From Cupriavidus sp. D384 (GTDB lineage Bacteria; Pseudomonadota; Gammaproteobacteria; Burkholderiales; Burkholderiaceae): a stretch of 64,000 nt of DNA. Below, one piece after another: positions 27,113 through 34,913 of this stretch. Position numbers and translations under genes: made by a program. The stretch's first letter is position 1; each line of letters begins with the position of its first letter. The DNA lies in contig NZ_BBQI01000017.1 of NCBI RefSeq assembly GCF_001652915.1, forward strand, positions 144,013 through 208,012, given 5' to 3'. The notes under the pieces are model-generated. The model made no database searches. It was given only the letters and a program-made list of their open reading frames with translations, and had not been told where the DNA came from.

Positions 27113-28438
27113 TCAATCTCGCGGTACGCGGGGCGGCAAGCCGCCCTGCTTGCGCATCCTGAGCATGCATCGCAACGCGGACAGCAACTGATATCCGAGC
27201 CAGGCGTTGGATGCCGCAAACAACACCCCTCCCACGCGCGCCAGCCATGCCGGCGCCAGCGGCAACGCCAGCAGCACGACGAACGCCGCCAGCAACAACC
27301 AGCCCTGCTGCCGCTGCCGGACGGGCGAAATGATGTCCTGCATCACCGGCACCCGCGCACGCGGCGGCAGCAGGCGACGCAAATGCAACCACACCAGGAA
27401 TGGCACGATCTTGCCGAGCATCGCCGTGATCGGCAGCACGCCGCCACCCACCAGGGCCAGCACGCCAATCCACCAGGGCAAGGCCATCGGCGCATCGCCG
27501 GACTGGAATAGCTGGATGGCAGTCAGAATCGAAGCCATCACCATGCTGGCGATGGCCGTGGGCCAGAGCAGCCAGTGGGGATCATGGCGACGGCGCGCGC
27601 GCAGCACGGCGGCCAGCATCGATATCCCCAGCAACACGACAAAGGCCAGCCAGGGCAACAGCGCGAACGATGCCAAATGGTGATCCGGAAAGACCACCGC
27701 GACAACGCTGAACGCGAACAGCAGAAGCCAGTGCGCCATCGGCAGGCAGCGCTGCAGGGCAGCGGGCAGCTGGCGGGTCTGCCAGAACATCGGCAGCACG
27801 GTGGTCGACACCCCCGTGACCAGGGCACAGAGCCAGCCGCCCAGACCCCACGCCACATGCAATGACAGCAGCGTAGGCAACTGCGCGGAAAACCATGTCG
27901 ATATCGACGGTGTCCACCCGCCTCCAAGCGTGAAGGCCAGCCCGACGCCTGCGGCGACGGCCAGCAGCAAAGGCACCCCGACCCATGCCAGCGTGCGTGT
28001 GGTGGCGTCGACACGGGCCACCCGGCGTCCTGCCGACAGCAGGATGATCGAGACAAGCAGCGGAAACAGACCCAGCATCGCCGCCCAGCGAAACGCGGTG
28101 GCCTGCGCGCCGACAAAGCCGACAGCCAGCGCCGCCGCAATGCCGGCCCCAGCCAGTGCCACAAACGGCGCCAGCCATCGCACGCGCGGTACGGGCGCAC
28201 GTGCAATCACCGGCAACATCTGAAAGAGTGCGCCCAGCATCACCGGCAACAGCATGGCAAGTGCCAGCGCATGGACCGAAGCCAGGGCCAGCGGCGCAAA
28301 GCGGTGCGGCAGGCCATCGGCCGGCCCGCAGGCCAGCAGCAAGCCTGCCGCCGCGCCCAGCCATGGGGCAGGCATCAGACAGCCGAACACCACGGCTGGC
28401 CGTGGCGCCTGCGCATAGTCAAGGTTTGCCGCTTTCAC
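27113..28438 (-). CDS. Multi-span membrane protein, heme-copper-oxidase-subunit-I-like, unknown function
   Basis: 441-aa very hydrophobic protein with about 12 membrane segments. Local features such as LHVAWGLGGWL, TVLPMFWQTRQLP and GKIVPFLVWLHLRRLLPP recall membrane proteins found near denitrification genes and related to oxidase/NnrS-type families, but too few conserved histidines are visible to call it a terminal oxidase. Start is taken as the GTG at 28438 with GAGGGA upstream, since residues before it are not membrane-like. It converges on the nar operon with a 44-nt gap and diverges from narX, so it may respond to the same signals. Identity is uncertain. Confidence 0.6.
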   Translation of the reverse strand: MKAANLDYAQAPRPAVVFGCLMPAPWLGAAAGLLLACGPADGLPHRFAPLALASVHALALAMLLPVMLGALFQMLPVIARAPVPRVRWLAPFVALAGAGIAAALAVGFVGAQATAFRWAAMLGLFPLLVSIILLSAGRRVARVDATTRTLAWVGVPLLLAVAAGVGLAFTLGGGWTPSISTWFSAQLPTLLSLHVAWGLGGWLCALVTGVSTTVLPMFWQTRQLPAALQRCLPMAHWLLLFAFSVVAVVFPDHHLASFALLPWLAFVVLLGISMLAAVLRARRRHDPHWLLWPTAIASMVMASILTAIQLFQSGDAPMALPWWIGVLALVGGGVLPITAMLGKIVPFLVWLHLRRLLPPRARVPVMQDIISPVRQRQQGWLLLAAFVVLLALPLAPAWLARVGGVLFAASNAWLGYQLLSALRCMLRMRKQGGLPPRVPRD

Positions 28439-28594
28439 TGACCGATTCCCTCGAGTCCCCGCCGGGTAGATACCGGAATCGGCACATTGTCCGCCTCGGA
28501 CTGGCGGTGGTTCAAGACCCGCTGGCGTCCGCGCCACGGTCAGGCCGCAGTTACGCCGCGGATTGCATGTTTCTTGATCTGGCGCAGAAATCAC

Positions 28595-30727
28595 ATGCCC
28601 CTTCAGGCCGAAAATCAGCCCGAGGTTGTGCCCGCCCCCTTGCGCCAACCCGATCAGATGCCAGGCCCCACGATTCCAACACCCTCAGATATTGCCGCGG
28701 CAGTCACCGCCGCCGACACCCCGTATCCGCTGCCCGAGACCGGTCACGTCCCGGATACGGTTCGGCTGACCCCGCCGCGCCACCGGCTGTCCACGCGCAT
28801 CATCCTGTTGTCGCTGGTGTCGCTGATGGCCGTGCTGACGATGATCGCCGGCACGCTCTACCTGTCCTGGAAGCTCGAAGGCGCGGGCGCCGCCATCAAT
28901 GACGCCGGCAGCCTGCGCATGCGTGCCAACCGCGTCGCCATCGAGCTGTCGCTGTCGGCATCGGGCAAACCCAACACCCTGGCCGAGCAGATTGCCACCC
29001 TGGACAACACGCTGGCCCAACTCCGCAAGGGCAATCCGGCGCGCCCGCTGTTCCTGCCCGACGAACCCGCCATCCATGCCCAACTGGATGCCGTGCTGGC
29101 CGACTGGTCGCAGGAGCTGAAGCCCCTGGCCCTGGCTGGCAACGCCAGCCAGTACGTCCGCGCACTGCCCGGCTTTGTGGACCGGGCCGACCGGCTGGTC
29201 CGGCAGATCGAAAACGACAGTGCGCGCAAGACCGACATGTTGAGACTGTCCCAGGTTGGTCTTGCGGTGATGGCATGCGTGGGCACCGTGGCGGTCATCT
29301 ACCTGCTCTACCTCTGGATCATCCTGCCCGTGCTGCGCCTGCAGGATGGCCTGCGCCGCATGGCTGCGCGCGAATTCTCGCTGCGGCTGCCGGTGGAGAC
29401 CCGCGACGAGTTCGGCACGCTGACCTCCGGCTTCAACCGGATGGCCGCCGAACTGCAGGATCTCTACCAGGACCTGGCCGCCCGGGTGACCAGCAAGACG
29501 GCCGAACTGGCACGCCAGAATCGTGACCTCGAAGCGCTCTACGACATGGCCGCCTTCCTGAACCAGGCTGGCGATTCCGAAAGCCTGGCACACGGCTTCC
29601 TGGAGCGCGTCATGCAGCAGTTCGGCGCCGATGGTGGCTCGGTGCGCATGTACGACGCCCGCCAGGGCAAGCTCCACCGGCTGGCATCGGCGGGCTTGTC
29701 CACAACCCTGGCCGACAACGACCACTGCTCGGATATCGATGCCTGCCATTGCGGGCACGCCACGCAGGCCGGCATCGTCACGGTTGCCGACCTGCGGCGG
29801 GCCGTGTCACCGGCGCTGGCCCCGATGCCGCCTGCCCTGCCATCGCCATGCCGGCGCGAGGGCTTCCTGTCGATGGCTGCGTTCCGGCTGGACACGCTGC
29901 GTGGTCCGGTCGGCACGTTGACGCTGCACTTCCGCGTGGCGCGCGAACTGCCGCCGTCGGATCGGCAGTTGCTGGAAACGATGGCCCAGCATCTGGCCAC
30001 CGCGCTGGAACACGTGCGCCTTTCCGCCAGTGCGCGCCAGCTTGCGGTGGTCGAGGAACGCAACCTCGTGGCGCAGGGGCTGCACGACAGCATCGCGCAG
30101 GGCCTGAATTTCCTGAATCTGCAGGTGCAGTTGCTGGAAGACGCCGTGGACCGGGGCGCCGATGGCGAGGTTCAGGAGATCATCCCGCTGCTGCGCCATG
30201 GCGTGGACGAGAGCTATCAGGACGTGCGCGAGCTGCTGCACAACTTCCGCTCGCGGCTGACCACCGGGGAGTTGCGCCCCGCCGTGGAAGAAACAGTGGC
30301 TCGCTTCCGGCGCCAGTGCCGCACCGAGGCCACGCTGACCATCGACGACAAGGGCCTGCCGCTGCAGCCCGAAGACCAGTTGCAGGTGCTTTTCATCCTG
30401 CAGGAAGCGCTGTCCAACGTGCGCAAGCATGCCATGGCCGAGCATGTGACCATCTCGATCCGGCATGACCGGCTGTTCCGGCTTGTGGTTCAGGACGATG
30501 GCGACGGCTTCGACGCCGGCCGCCTGAACGAGCACGACGCCAGCCACATCGGCCTGCACATCATGCGCGAACGCGCGGCCCGGCTTGGCGCGCAGCTTGC
30601 CATCGACGCAAGCCCCGGCCTTGGCGTGCGGATCGAACTGACGCTGCCGCGCGACCTGGCATCCGACGCCAGCCCCGGCACATCGGCCGACCAGCCGGAC
30701 ATTGCGCCGGCCACCACACCGGCCTGA
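28595..30727 (+). CDS. narX: Nitrate/nitrite sensor histidine kinase NarX
   Basis: 710-aa membrane sensor kinase. Order: disordered N-terminus (1-60), span 1 (67-90), periplasmic sensor with the P-box INDAGSLRMRANRVA (101-115) that binds nitrate in NarX/NarQ, span 2 (221-247), HAMP, a GAF-like central module with a cysteine group (Cys378, 384, 386, 419), a HisKA_3 H-box with His497 (GLHDSIAQGLN), and a C-terminal HATPase (ALSNVRKHA, DDGDGF). The start lacks a good ribosome site; the frame is open to 28487, but the added residues look non-coding. narL follows after 12 nt. Confidence 0.95.
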   Translation: MPLQAENQPEVVPAPLRQPDQMPGPTIPTPSDIAAAVTAADTPYPLPETGHVPDTVRLTPPRHRLSTRIILLSLVSLMAVLTMIAGTLYLSWKLEGAGAAINDAGSLRMRANRVAIELSLSASGKPNTLAEQIATLDNTLAQLRKGNPARPLFLPDEPAIHAQLDAVLADWSQELKPLALAGNASQYVRALPGFVDRADRLVRQIENDSARKTDMLRLSQVGLAVMACVGTVAVIYLLYLWIILPVLRLQDGLRRMAAREFSLRLPVETRDEFGTLTSGFNRMAAELQDLYQDLAARVTSKTAELARQNRDLEALYDMAAFLNQAGDSESLAHGFLERVMQQFGADGGSVRMYDARQGKLHRLASAGLSTTLADNDHCSDIDACHCGHATQAGIVTVADLRRAVSPALAPMPPALPSPCRREGFLSMAAFRLDTLRGPVGTLTLHFRVARELPPSDRQLLETMAQHLATALEHVRLSASARQLAVVEERNLVAQGLHDSIAQGLNFLNLQVQLLEDAVDRGADGEVQEIIPLLRHGVDESYQDVRELLHNFRSRLTTGELRPAVEETVARFRRQCRTEATLTIDDKGLPLQPEDQLQVLFILQEALSNVRKHAMAEHVTISIRHDRLFRLVVQDDGDGFDAGRLNEHDASHIGLHIMRERAARLGAQLAIDASPGLGVRIELTLPRDLASDASPGTSADQPDIAPATTPA

Positions 30728-30739
30728 GGAACCCGCATC

Positions 30740-31405
30740 ATGACAATCCGAATCCTGTTGATCGACGACCACACGCTGTTCCGGTCGGGTATTCGCGCCC
30801 TGCTGCAGCGGCAAGCGGATTTCGAGATCGTCGACGAAGCCGCCGACGGCGTGGAGGGCATCAAGCGGGCCAAGCAACACCGGCCTGACGTCATCCTGCT
30901 GGATCTGAACATGCCGGGCCTGTCCGGGCTGGAGGCACTGCATCTGCTGGTGGAAGACCTGCCCGACAGCGCGGTGATCGTGCTGACCGTGTCGGAAGAG
31001 GCCGAGGAACTGGCGACCGCACTACGCAGCGGCGCGCGCGGCTATCTGCTCAAGAACATCGAGACCGAAGCGCTGACCAGCGCCATCCGGCGCGCGGCGG
31101 CCGGGGAACCGGTGATCTCGGACAGCATGACCGCGAAGCTGGTGCAGCAGTTTCGTGCACCGAGCATGCAGGCCGGCGCGGGGCGCGGCCATGATGGCGG
31201 CCAGGGGAACGCCCCGCTGACGGCGCGCGAGCGCGACATCGTGCAGGGGCTGGTGCGCGGCGAAAGCAACAAGGAAATCGCCCGCGAGCTTGGCGTGGCC
31301 GAAAGCACCGTGAAGATTCACGTGCAGAACATTCTAAAGAAGCTCAATCTGGCCAGCCGCGTGCAGGTGGCGGTCTACGCCGTCGGGCACGGGCTCGCGG
31401 GCTGA
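30740..31405 (+). CDS. narL: Nitrate response regulator NarL
   Basis: 221-aa LuxR/NarL-type response regulator. Receiver: acidic pair Asp9/Asp10, phosphorylated Asp55 in LLDLNMPG, and the late Lys in YLLK. A linker of about 20 residues rich in Gly leads to the GerE helix-turn-helix (LTARERDIVQGLVRGESNKEIARELG ... STVKIHVQNILKKL). Partner of NarX by position, 12 nt downstream. It is expected to control the nar operon upstream, though I could not find convincing NarL heptamers there. Confidence 0.95.
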   Translation: MTIRILLIDDHTLFRSGIRALLQRQADFEIVDEAADGVEGIKRAKQHRPDVILLDLNMPGLSGLEALHLLVEDLPDSAVIVLTVSEEAEELATALRSGARGYLLKNIETEALTSAIRRAAAGEPVISDSMTAKLVQQFRAPSMQAGAGRGHDGGQGNAPLTARERDIVQGLVRGESNKEIARELGVAESTVKIHVQNILKKLNLASRVQVAVYAVGHGLAG

Positions 31406-31421
31406 CCGCCCGCCTGGGCGG
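31406..31421. terminator. Hairpin between narL and rpiA
   Basis: Perfect CCGCCC / GGGCGG stem with a GCCT loop immediately after the narL stop, between convergent genes. No T-run on either side, so termination strength is doubtful. Confidence 0.4.
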
Positions 31422-31435
31422 CAAGACTGCGCCGC

Positions 31436-32122
31436 TCAGTAATCGGTACGCTGGACGCCCTGCTCGGTGCCCAGCAGCAGCACATTGGCGCCACGCAGCG
31501 CGAACAGGCCCACCGTCACCACGCCTGGCAGATGGTTGATGCGCTCTTCGAGGGCCTTCGGGTCCTCGATCTTCAGGCCGGCCACATCGAGAATCACATT
31601 GCCGTTGTCGGTCTTGTAGATGCCGCCTTCCTTGGTCATGCGCAGGCGCGGCTGACCGCCAAGCGCTGCCAGCTGGCGAGCCACCGCCGCGCGTGCCATC
31701 GGAATCACCTCGACCGGCAGCGGGAACGTGCCCATGACCGGCACCAGCTTGCTGCCATCGGCGATGCAGACGAAGCGCTGGGCCACCGACGCCACGATCT
31801 TCTCGCGTGTCAGCGCGCCGCCGCCGCCCTTGATCATCGCACCCGAGGCGTCGATCTCGTCGGCGCCGTCGACGTAGACGGGGATGGTGTCGACATCATT
31901 GAGGTCCAGCACGGTAAAGCCATGCTGCTGCAGGCGGCGCGTGGATGCTTCCGAGCTGGAAACGGCGCCGCTGAAGCGTTCCTTGAACGCCGCGACGGCG
32001 TCGATGAAGAGATTGGCGGTGGAGCCCGTACCCACGCCGAGAACGGCACCTTCGGGCACTTCCTGCTTCACATAGTCCGCGGCGGCTTGCGCGACCTGCG
32101 CCTTGAGTTCATCCTGAGTCAT
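31436..32122 (-). CDS. rpiA: Ribose-5-phosphate isomerase A
   Basis: 228-aa enzyme of the pentose phosphate pathway interconverting ribose-5-phosphate and ribulose-5-phosphate. Family motifs: [12 protein letters not shown] near 26, DGADEIDA near 84, [13 protein letters not shown] near 97, and the C-terminal [14 protein letters not shown]. It diverges from tal, another pentose phosphate gene, with a 212-bp gap that must hold both promoters. Confidence 0.97.
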   Translation of the reverse strand: MTQDELKAQVAQAAADYVKQEVPEGAVLGVGTGSTANLFIDAVAAFKERFSGAVSSSEASTRRLQQHGFTVLDLNDVDTIPVYVDGADEIDASGAMIKGGGGALTREKIVASVAQRFVCIADGSKLVPVMGTFPLPVEVIPMARAAVARQLAALGGQPRLRMTKEGGIYKTDNGNVILDVAGLKIEDPKALEERINHLPGVVTVGLFALRGANVLLLGTEQGVQRTDY

Positions 32123-32334
32123 GACAACAGCCAGAATTGCGTTGGGAAAGGGCGTAGTGTAGCGGATCGCGGCCGCTGCCCGGCGATTGCCGCCGTGCCT
32201 GCTGCCAGATCGGCCACCTGCATCTGTAGCCGCACCGGCCGCCCATGCCGGCTTGCCGCATCACGCCACGCCGTTACAATGACCCATTCCCGGCGACCCC
32301 TCGCCCCAAGACTTCTTCCAGACGGAACCAGATC

Positions 32335-33291
32335 ATGAACGCGCTCGAACAACTGAAGCAGTTCACCACGGTAGTGGCCGATACCGGCGACTTCCAGCTG
32401 ATGAAGCAGTACACGCCGCAGGACGCGACCACCAATCCGTCGCTGATCCTCAAGGCCGTGCAGAAGCCCGAGTACCGGCCGCTGCTGGAGCAGGCCACGC
32501 GCGACCATCACGGCAGCGCGGGCGTCGAGGCAGTCATGGACCAGCTGCTGATCGCCTTCGGCTGCGAGATCCTGGCGATCGTGCCGGGCCGCGTCTCCAC
32601 GGAAGTTGACGCGCGCCTGTCGTTCGACACGCAGGCCACCGTCGACAAGGCGCGCCATCTGATCAGCCTGTACGAGCAGCGCGGCGTGGCCCGCGAGCGC
32701 GTGCTGATCAAGATTGCCTCGACCTGGGAAGGCATCCAGGCCGCCGCGATCCTGCAGCGCGAGGGCATCCGCTGCAACATGACGCTGCTGTTCTCGCTGG
32801 TGCAGGCCGTGGCCTGTGCCGAAGCCGGTGCGCAGCTGATTTCTCCGTTCGTCGGCCGTATTCTCGACTGGTACAAGAAGCAGGCGGGCGACAAGTGGGA
32901 CGCCGATGCCAACGCCGGCGACAACGATCCCGGCGTGCGTTCGGTGCGCCAGATCTATGACTACTACAAGAAATTCGGCTACGAGACCGAGGTGATGGGT
33001 GCCAGCTTCCGCGGCACGGGCCAGATCCTGGCGCTGGCGGGCTCCGACCTGCTGACCATCAGCCCGGACCTGCTGGAACAACTGGCAGGCAGCCAGGCCA
33101 CGGTGGAACGCAAGCTGTCGGTGGAGCAAGCCCAGGCAGGCAACATCGCGCGCATCGCCGCAGACGAGGCCGCTTTCCGCTGGCAACTGAACGAGGATGC
33201 GATGGCCACCGAGAAGCTGTCGGAAGGCATCCGCCTGTTCGCGGCGGACGCGGTCAAGCTCGAAAAGCTGGTGGCGGAACTGGCGGGCTGA
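32335..33291 (+). CDS. tal: Transaldolase
   Basis: 318-aa cytoplasmic transaldolase (TalB type) of the non-oxidative pentose phosphate pathway. The Schiff-base Lys126 lies in RVLIKIAST, and Asp30 in DATTNPSL is the acid/base residue. Other signatures are [14 protein letters not shown] and [13 protein letters not shown]. The ATG is chosen where similarity to the family starts ([20 protein letters not shown]); the frame upstream is open but unsupported. It faces rpiA across the intergenic region. Confidence 0.97.
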   Translation: MNALEQLKQFTTVVADTGDFQLMKQYTPQDATTNPSLILKAVQKPEYRPLLEQATRDHHGSAGVEAVMDQLLIAFGCEILAIVPGRVSTEVDARLSFDTQATVDKARHLISLYEQRGVARERVLIKIASTWEGIQAAAILQREGIRCNMTLLFSLVQAVACAEAGAQLISPFVGRILDWYKKQAGDKWDADANAGDNDPGVRSVRQIYDYYKKFGYETEVMGASFRGTGQILALAGSDLLTISPDLLEQLAGSQATVERKLSVEQAQAGNIARIAADEAAFRWQLNEDAMATEKLSEGIRLFAADAVKLEKLVAELAG

Positions 33292-33384
33292 GCGAAGCAG
33301 CCGACGGCACGCCGCTGTCCCCCTGACTTGCCTGCCCTGCTGCCATTGGCGGGGAAGGCAAATCGGGAAAAAACCGTCAGACGA

Positions 33385-34128
33385 TCAGCCCGCAGCTTGC
33401 GACCACAGCATCGGCAGGCACTCCCCTGCCGCCGCCGGCAACACCAGGTCTGCCGTGGCATCCAGCGCCGAAGGCTGCGGATTGACCAGAAGCACACGGG
33501 CACCCGTTTCCTTCGCCAGTCCTGGCAGGGCCGCGGCCGGATATACGAGCCCCGACGTTCCCACGACCAGGCACAGATCGCAGTTCTGCGCGGCATGATC
33601 GGCACGAAAGCGCGCCACGCGCGGCAGATCCTCGCCAAACCACACCACGCCGGGGCGCATCATCGCCCCGCACAGCGCGCAATGCGGCGGCTCGCCCGGC
33701 ACGGGCGGCACCGTGTCGCAGCGGCCGCAGCCGTCCAGCCATTTGTTGGCGAACAGGTTGCCGTGCAGTTCCACCACGTGCTGGCTGCCGGCCTGCTGAT
33801 GCAGGCCGTCGATATTCTGCGTGACCAGCGTCAGTGATTTCTGACTGGCCAGCGCCGCCAGCGCAAAGTGGGCGGGATTCGGCCTGGCGGCCGCCACCAG
33901 TTCGCGCCGGTGCTCGTACCACTGCCACACCAGCGCCGGCTGACGCCGGTAGGCTTCCTCGGTGGCGAGTTCCTCGGGATCGAAGCGCGCCCAGAGCCCC
34001 GTCAGGGCATCGCGGAAGGTCGGCACGCCAGACTCCGCCGAGATCCCCGCGCCGGTCAGCACGAAGATATTGCGCGCGGCGTCGATCCACTGGCGAGCCT
34101 GCTCCAGCGCGGCGGCGTCGACGATCAT
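33385..34128 (-). CDS. cobB: NAD-dependent protein deacylase, sirtuin family
   Basis: 247-aa sirtuin that removes acyl groups from lysine using NAD. Motifs: LTGAGISAESGVPTFRD (NAD loop), TQNIDGLH, catalytic His in ELHGN, zinc pairs CGRC and CALC, and VGTSGLVYPAA. The WYEHRREL segment supplies the Tyr-x-x-Arg pair that in class III sirtuins favours succinyl or malonyl lysine, so desuccinylase activity is possible. The start is 2 nt after the rlmB stop on the same strand, so the pair is probably cotranscribed. Confidence 0.92.
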   Translation of the reverse strand: MIVDAAALEQARQWIDAARNIFVLTGAGISAESGVPTFRDALTGLWARFDPEELATEEAYRRQPALVWQWYEHRRELVAAARPNPAHFALAALASQKSLTLVTQNIDGLHQQAGSQHVVELHGNLFANKWLDGCGRCDTVPPVPGEPPHCALCGAMMRPGVVWFGEDLPRVARFRADHAAQNCDLCLVVGTSGLVYPAAALPGLAKETGARVLLVNPQPSALDATADLVLPAAAGECLPMLWSQAAG

Positions 34129-34130
34129 GC

Positions 34131-34868
34131 TCAGCTTCGGCGCTGGCGCACTGCCTCGTACAGGCACACGCCGCTGGCTACCGATACGTTGAGGCTTTCC
34201 ACGCCGCCAGCCATCGGAATGGCTACCAGCTCGTCGCAGGTTTCGCGCGTCAGACGGCGCATGCCCTCGCCTTCGGCGCCCATCACGATCGCGGTCGGGC
34301 CCTTCAGATCCATGTCGTAGAGCGACTTGTCGGTGCCGTCGGCCGTACCGATCACCCAGATGCCGCGCTCCTGCAGTTCGCGCAGCGTGCGCGCCAGGTT
34401 GGTCACGGTGATGTACGGCACGGTTTCGGCGGCGCCACTTGCCACCTTCGCCACGGTGGTATTGAGACCGACGCTGCGATCCTTCGGCGCGATCACCGCA
34501 TGGGCGCCGGCACCGTCGGCCACGCGCAGGCACGCGCCGAGGTTGTGCGGATCGGTGACGCCATCCAGCACCAGCAGCAGCGGCGTGCCTTCGATGCCGT
34601 CCAGCAATTCGTCGAGATTGAGGGCGAGCGAGACATCCTCGGCACGCGCCACCACACCCTGGTGGCGGTCGGTGCCGGCCATGCCGCGCAGGCGATCGGC
34701 ATCCACAGGATGCAGCGTCACGCCAAGACTTTCCGCCAGCCGGACGAAGTCCAGCATGCGGCGGTCCTTGCGGTTCGCTTCGATGTAGATGTCGGAAACG
34801 CTCTGCGCGTTCTGGCGCAGGCGTGCGTTGACGGCGTGAAAGCCGATCAGGAGTTTGTGTTTGGCCAT
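34131..34868 (-). CDS. rlmB: 23S rRNA (guanosine-2'-O) methyltransferase RlmB
   Basis: 245-aa SPOUT-class methyltransferase for Gm2251 of 23S rRNA. An N-terminal substrate-binding domain ([16 protein letters not shown]) is followed by the SpoU core: [35 protein letters not shown] and [18 protein letters not shown], the trefoil-knot signatures. Start is the ATG at MAKHKL. It lies 45 nt downstream of rnr, forming an rnr-rlmB-sirtuin unit, an RNA-metabolism arrangement common in proteobacteria for the first two genes. Confidence 0.96.
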   Translation of the reverse strand: MAKHKLLIGFHAVNARLRQNAQSVSDIYIEANRKDRRMLDFVRLAESLGVTLHPVDADRLRGMAGTDRHQGVVARAEDVSLALNLDELLDGIEGTPLLLVLDGVTDPHNLGACLRVADGAGAHAVIAPKDRSVGLNTTVAKVASGAAETVPYITVTNLARTLRELQERGIWVIGTADGTDKSLYDMDLKGPTAIVMGAEGEGMRRLTRETCDELVAIPMAGGVESLNVSVASGVCLYEAVRQRRS

Positions 34869-34913
34869 GGCGCGCATTGTACCCGCCATGGCCTCACAAC
34901 AACGCCGATTTGC

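Noticed and set aside
28571..28590. FNR-like TTGAT half-site before narX
   Set aside because: TTGATCTGGCGCAG lacks the second half-site; not enough to call.
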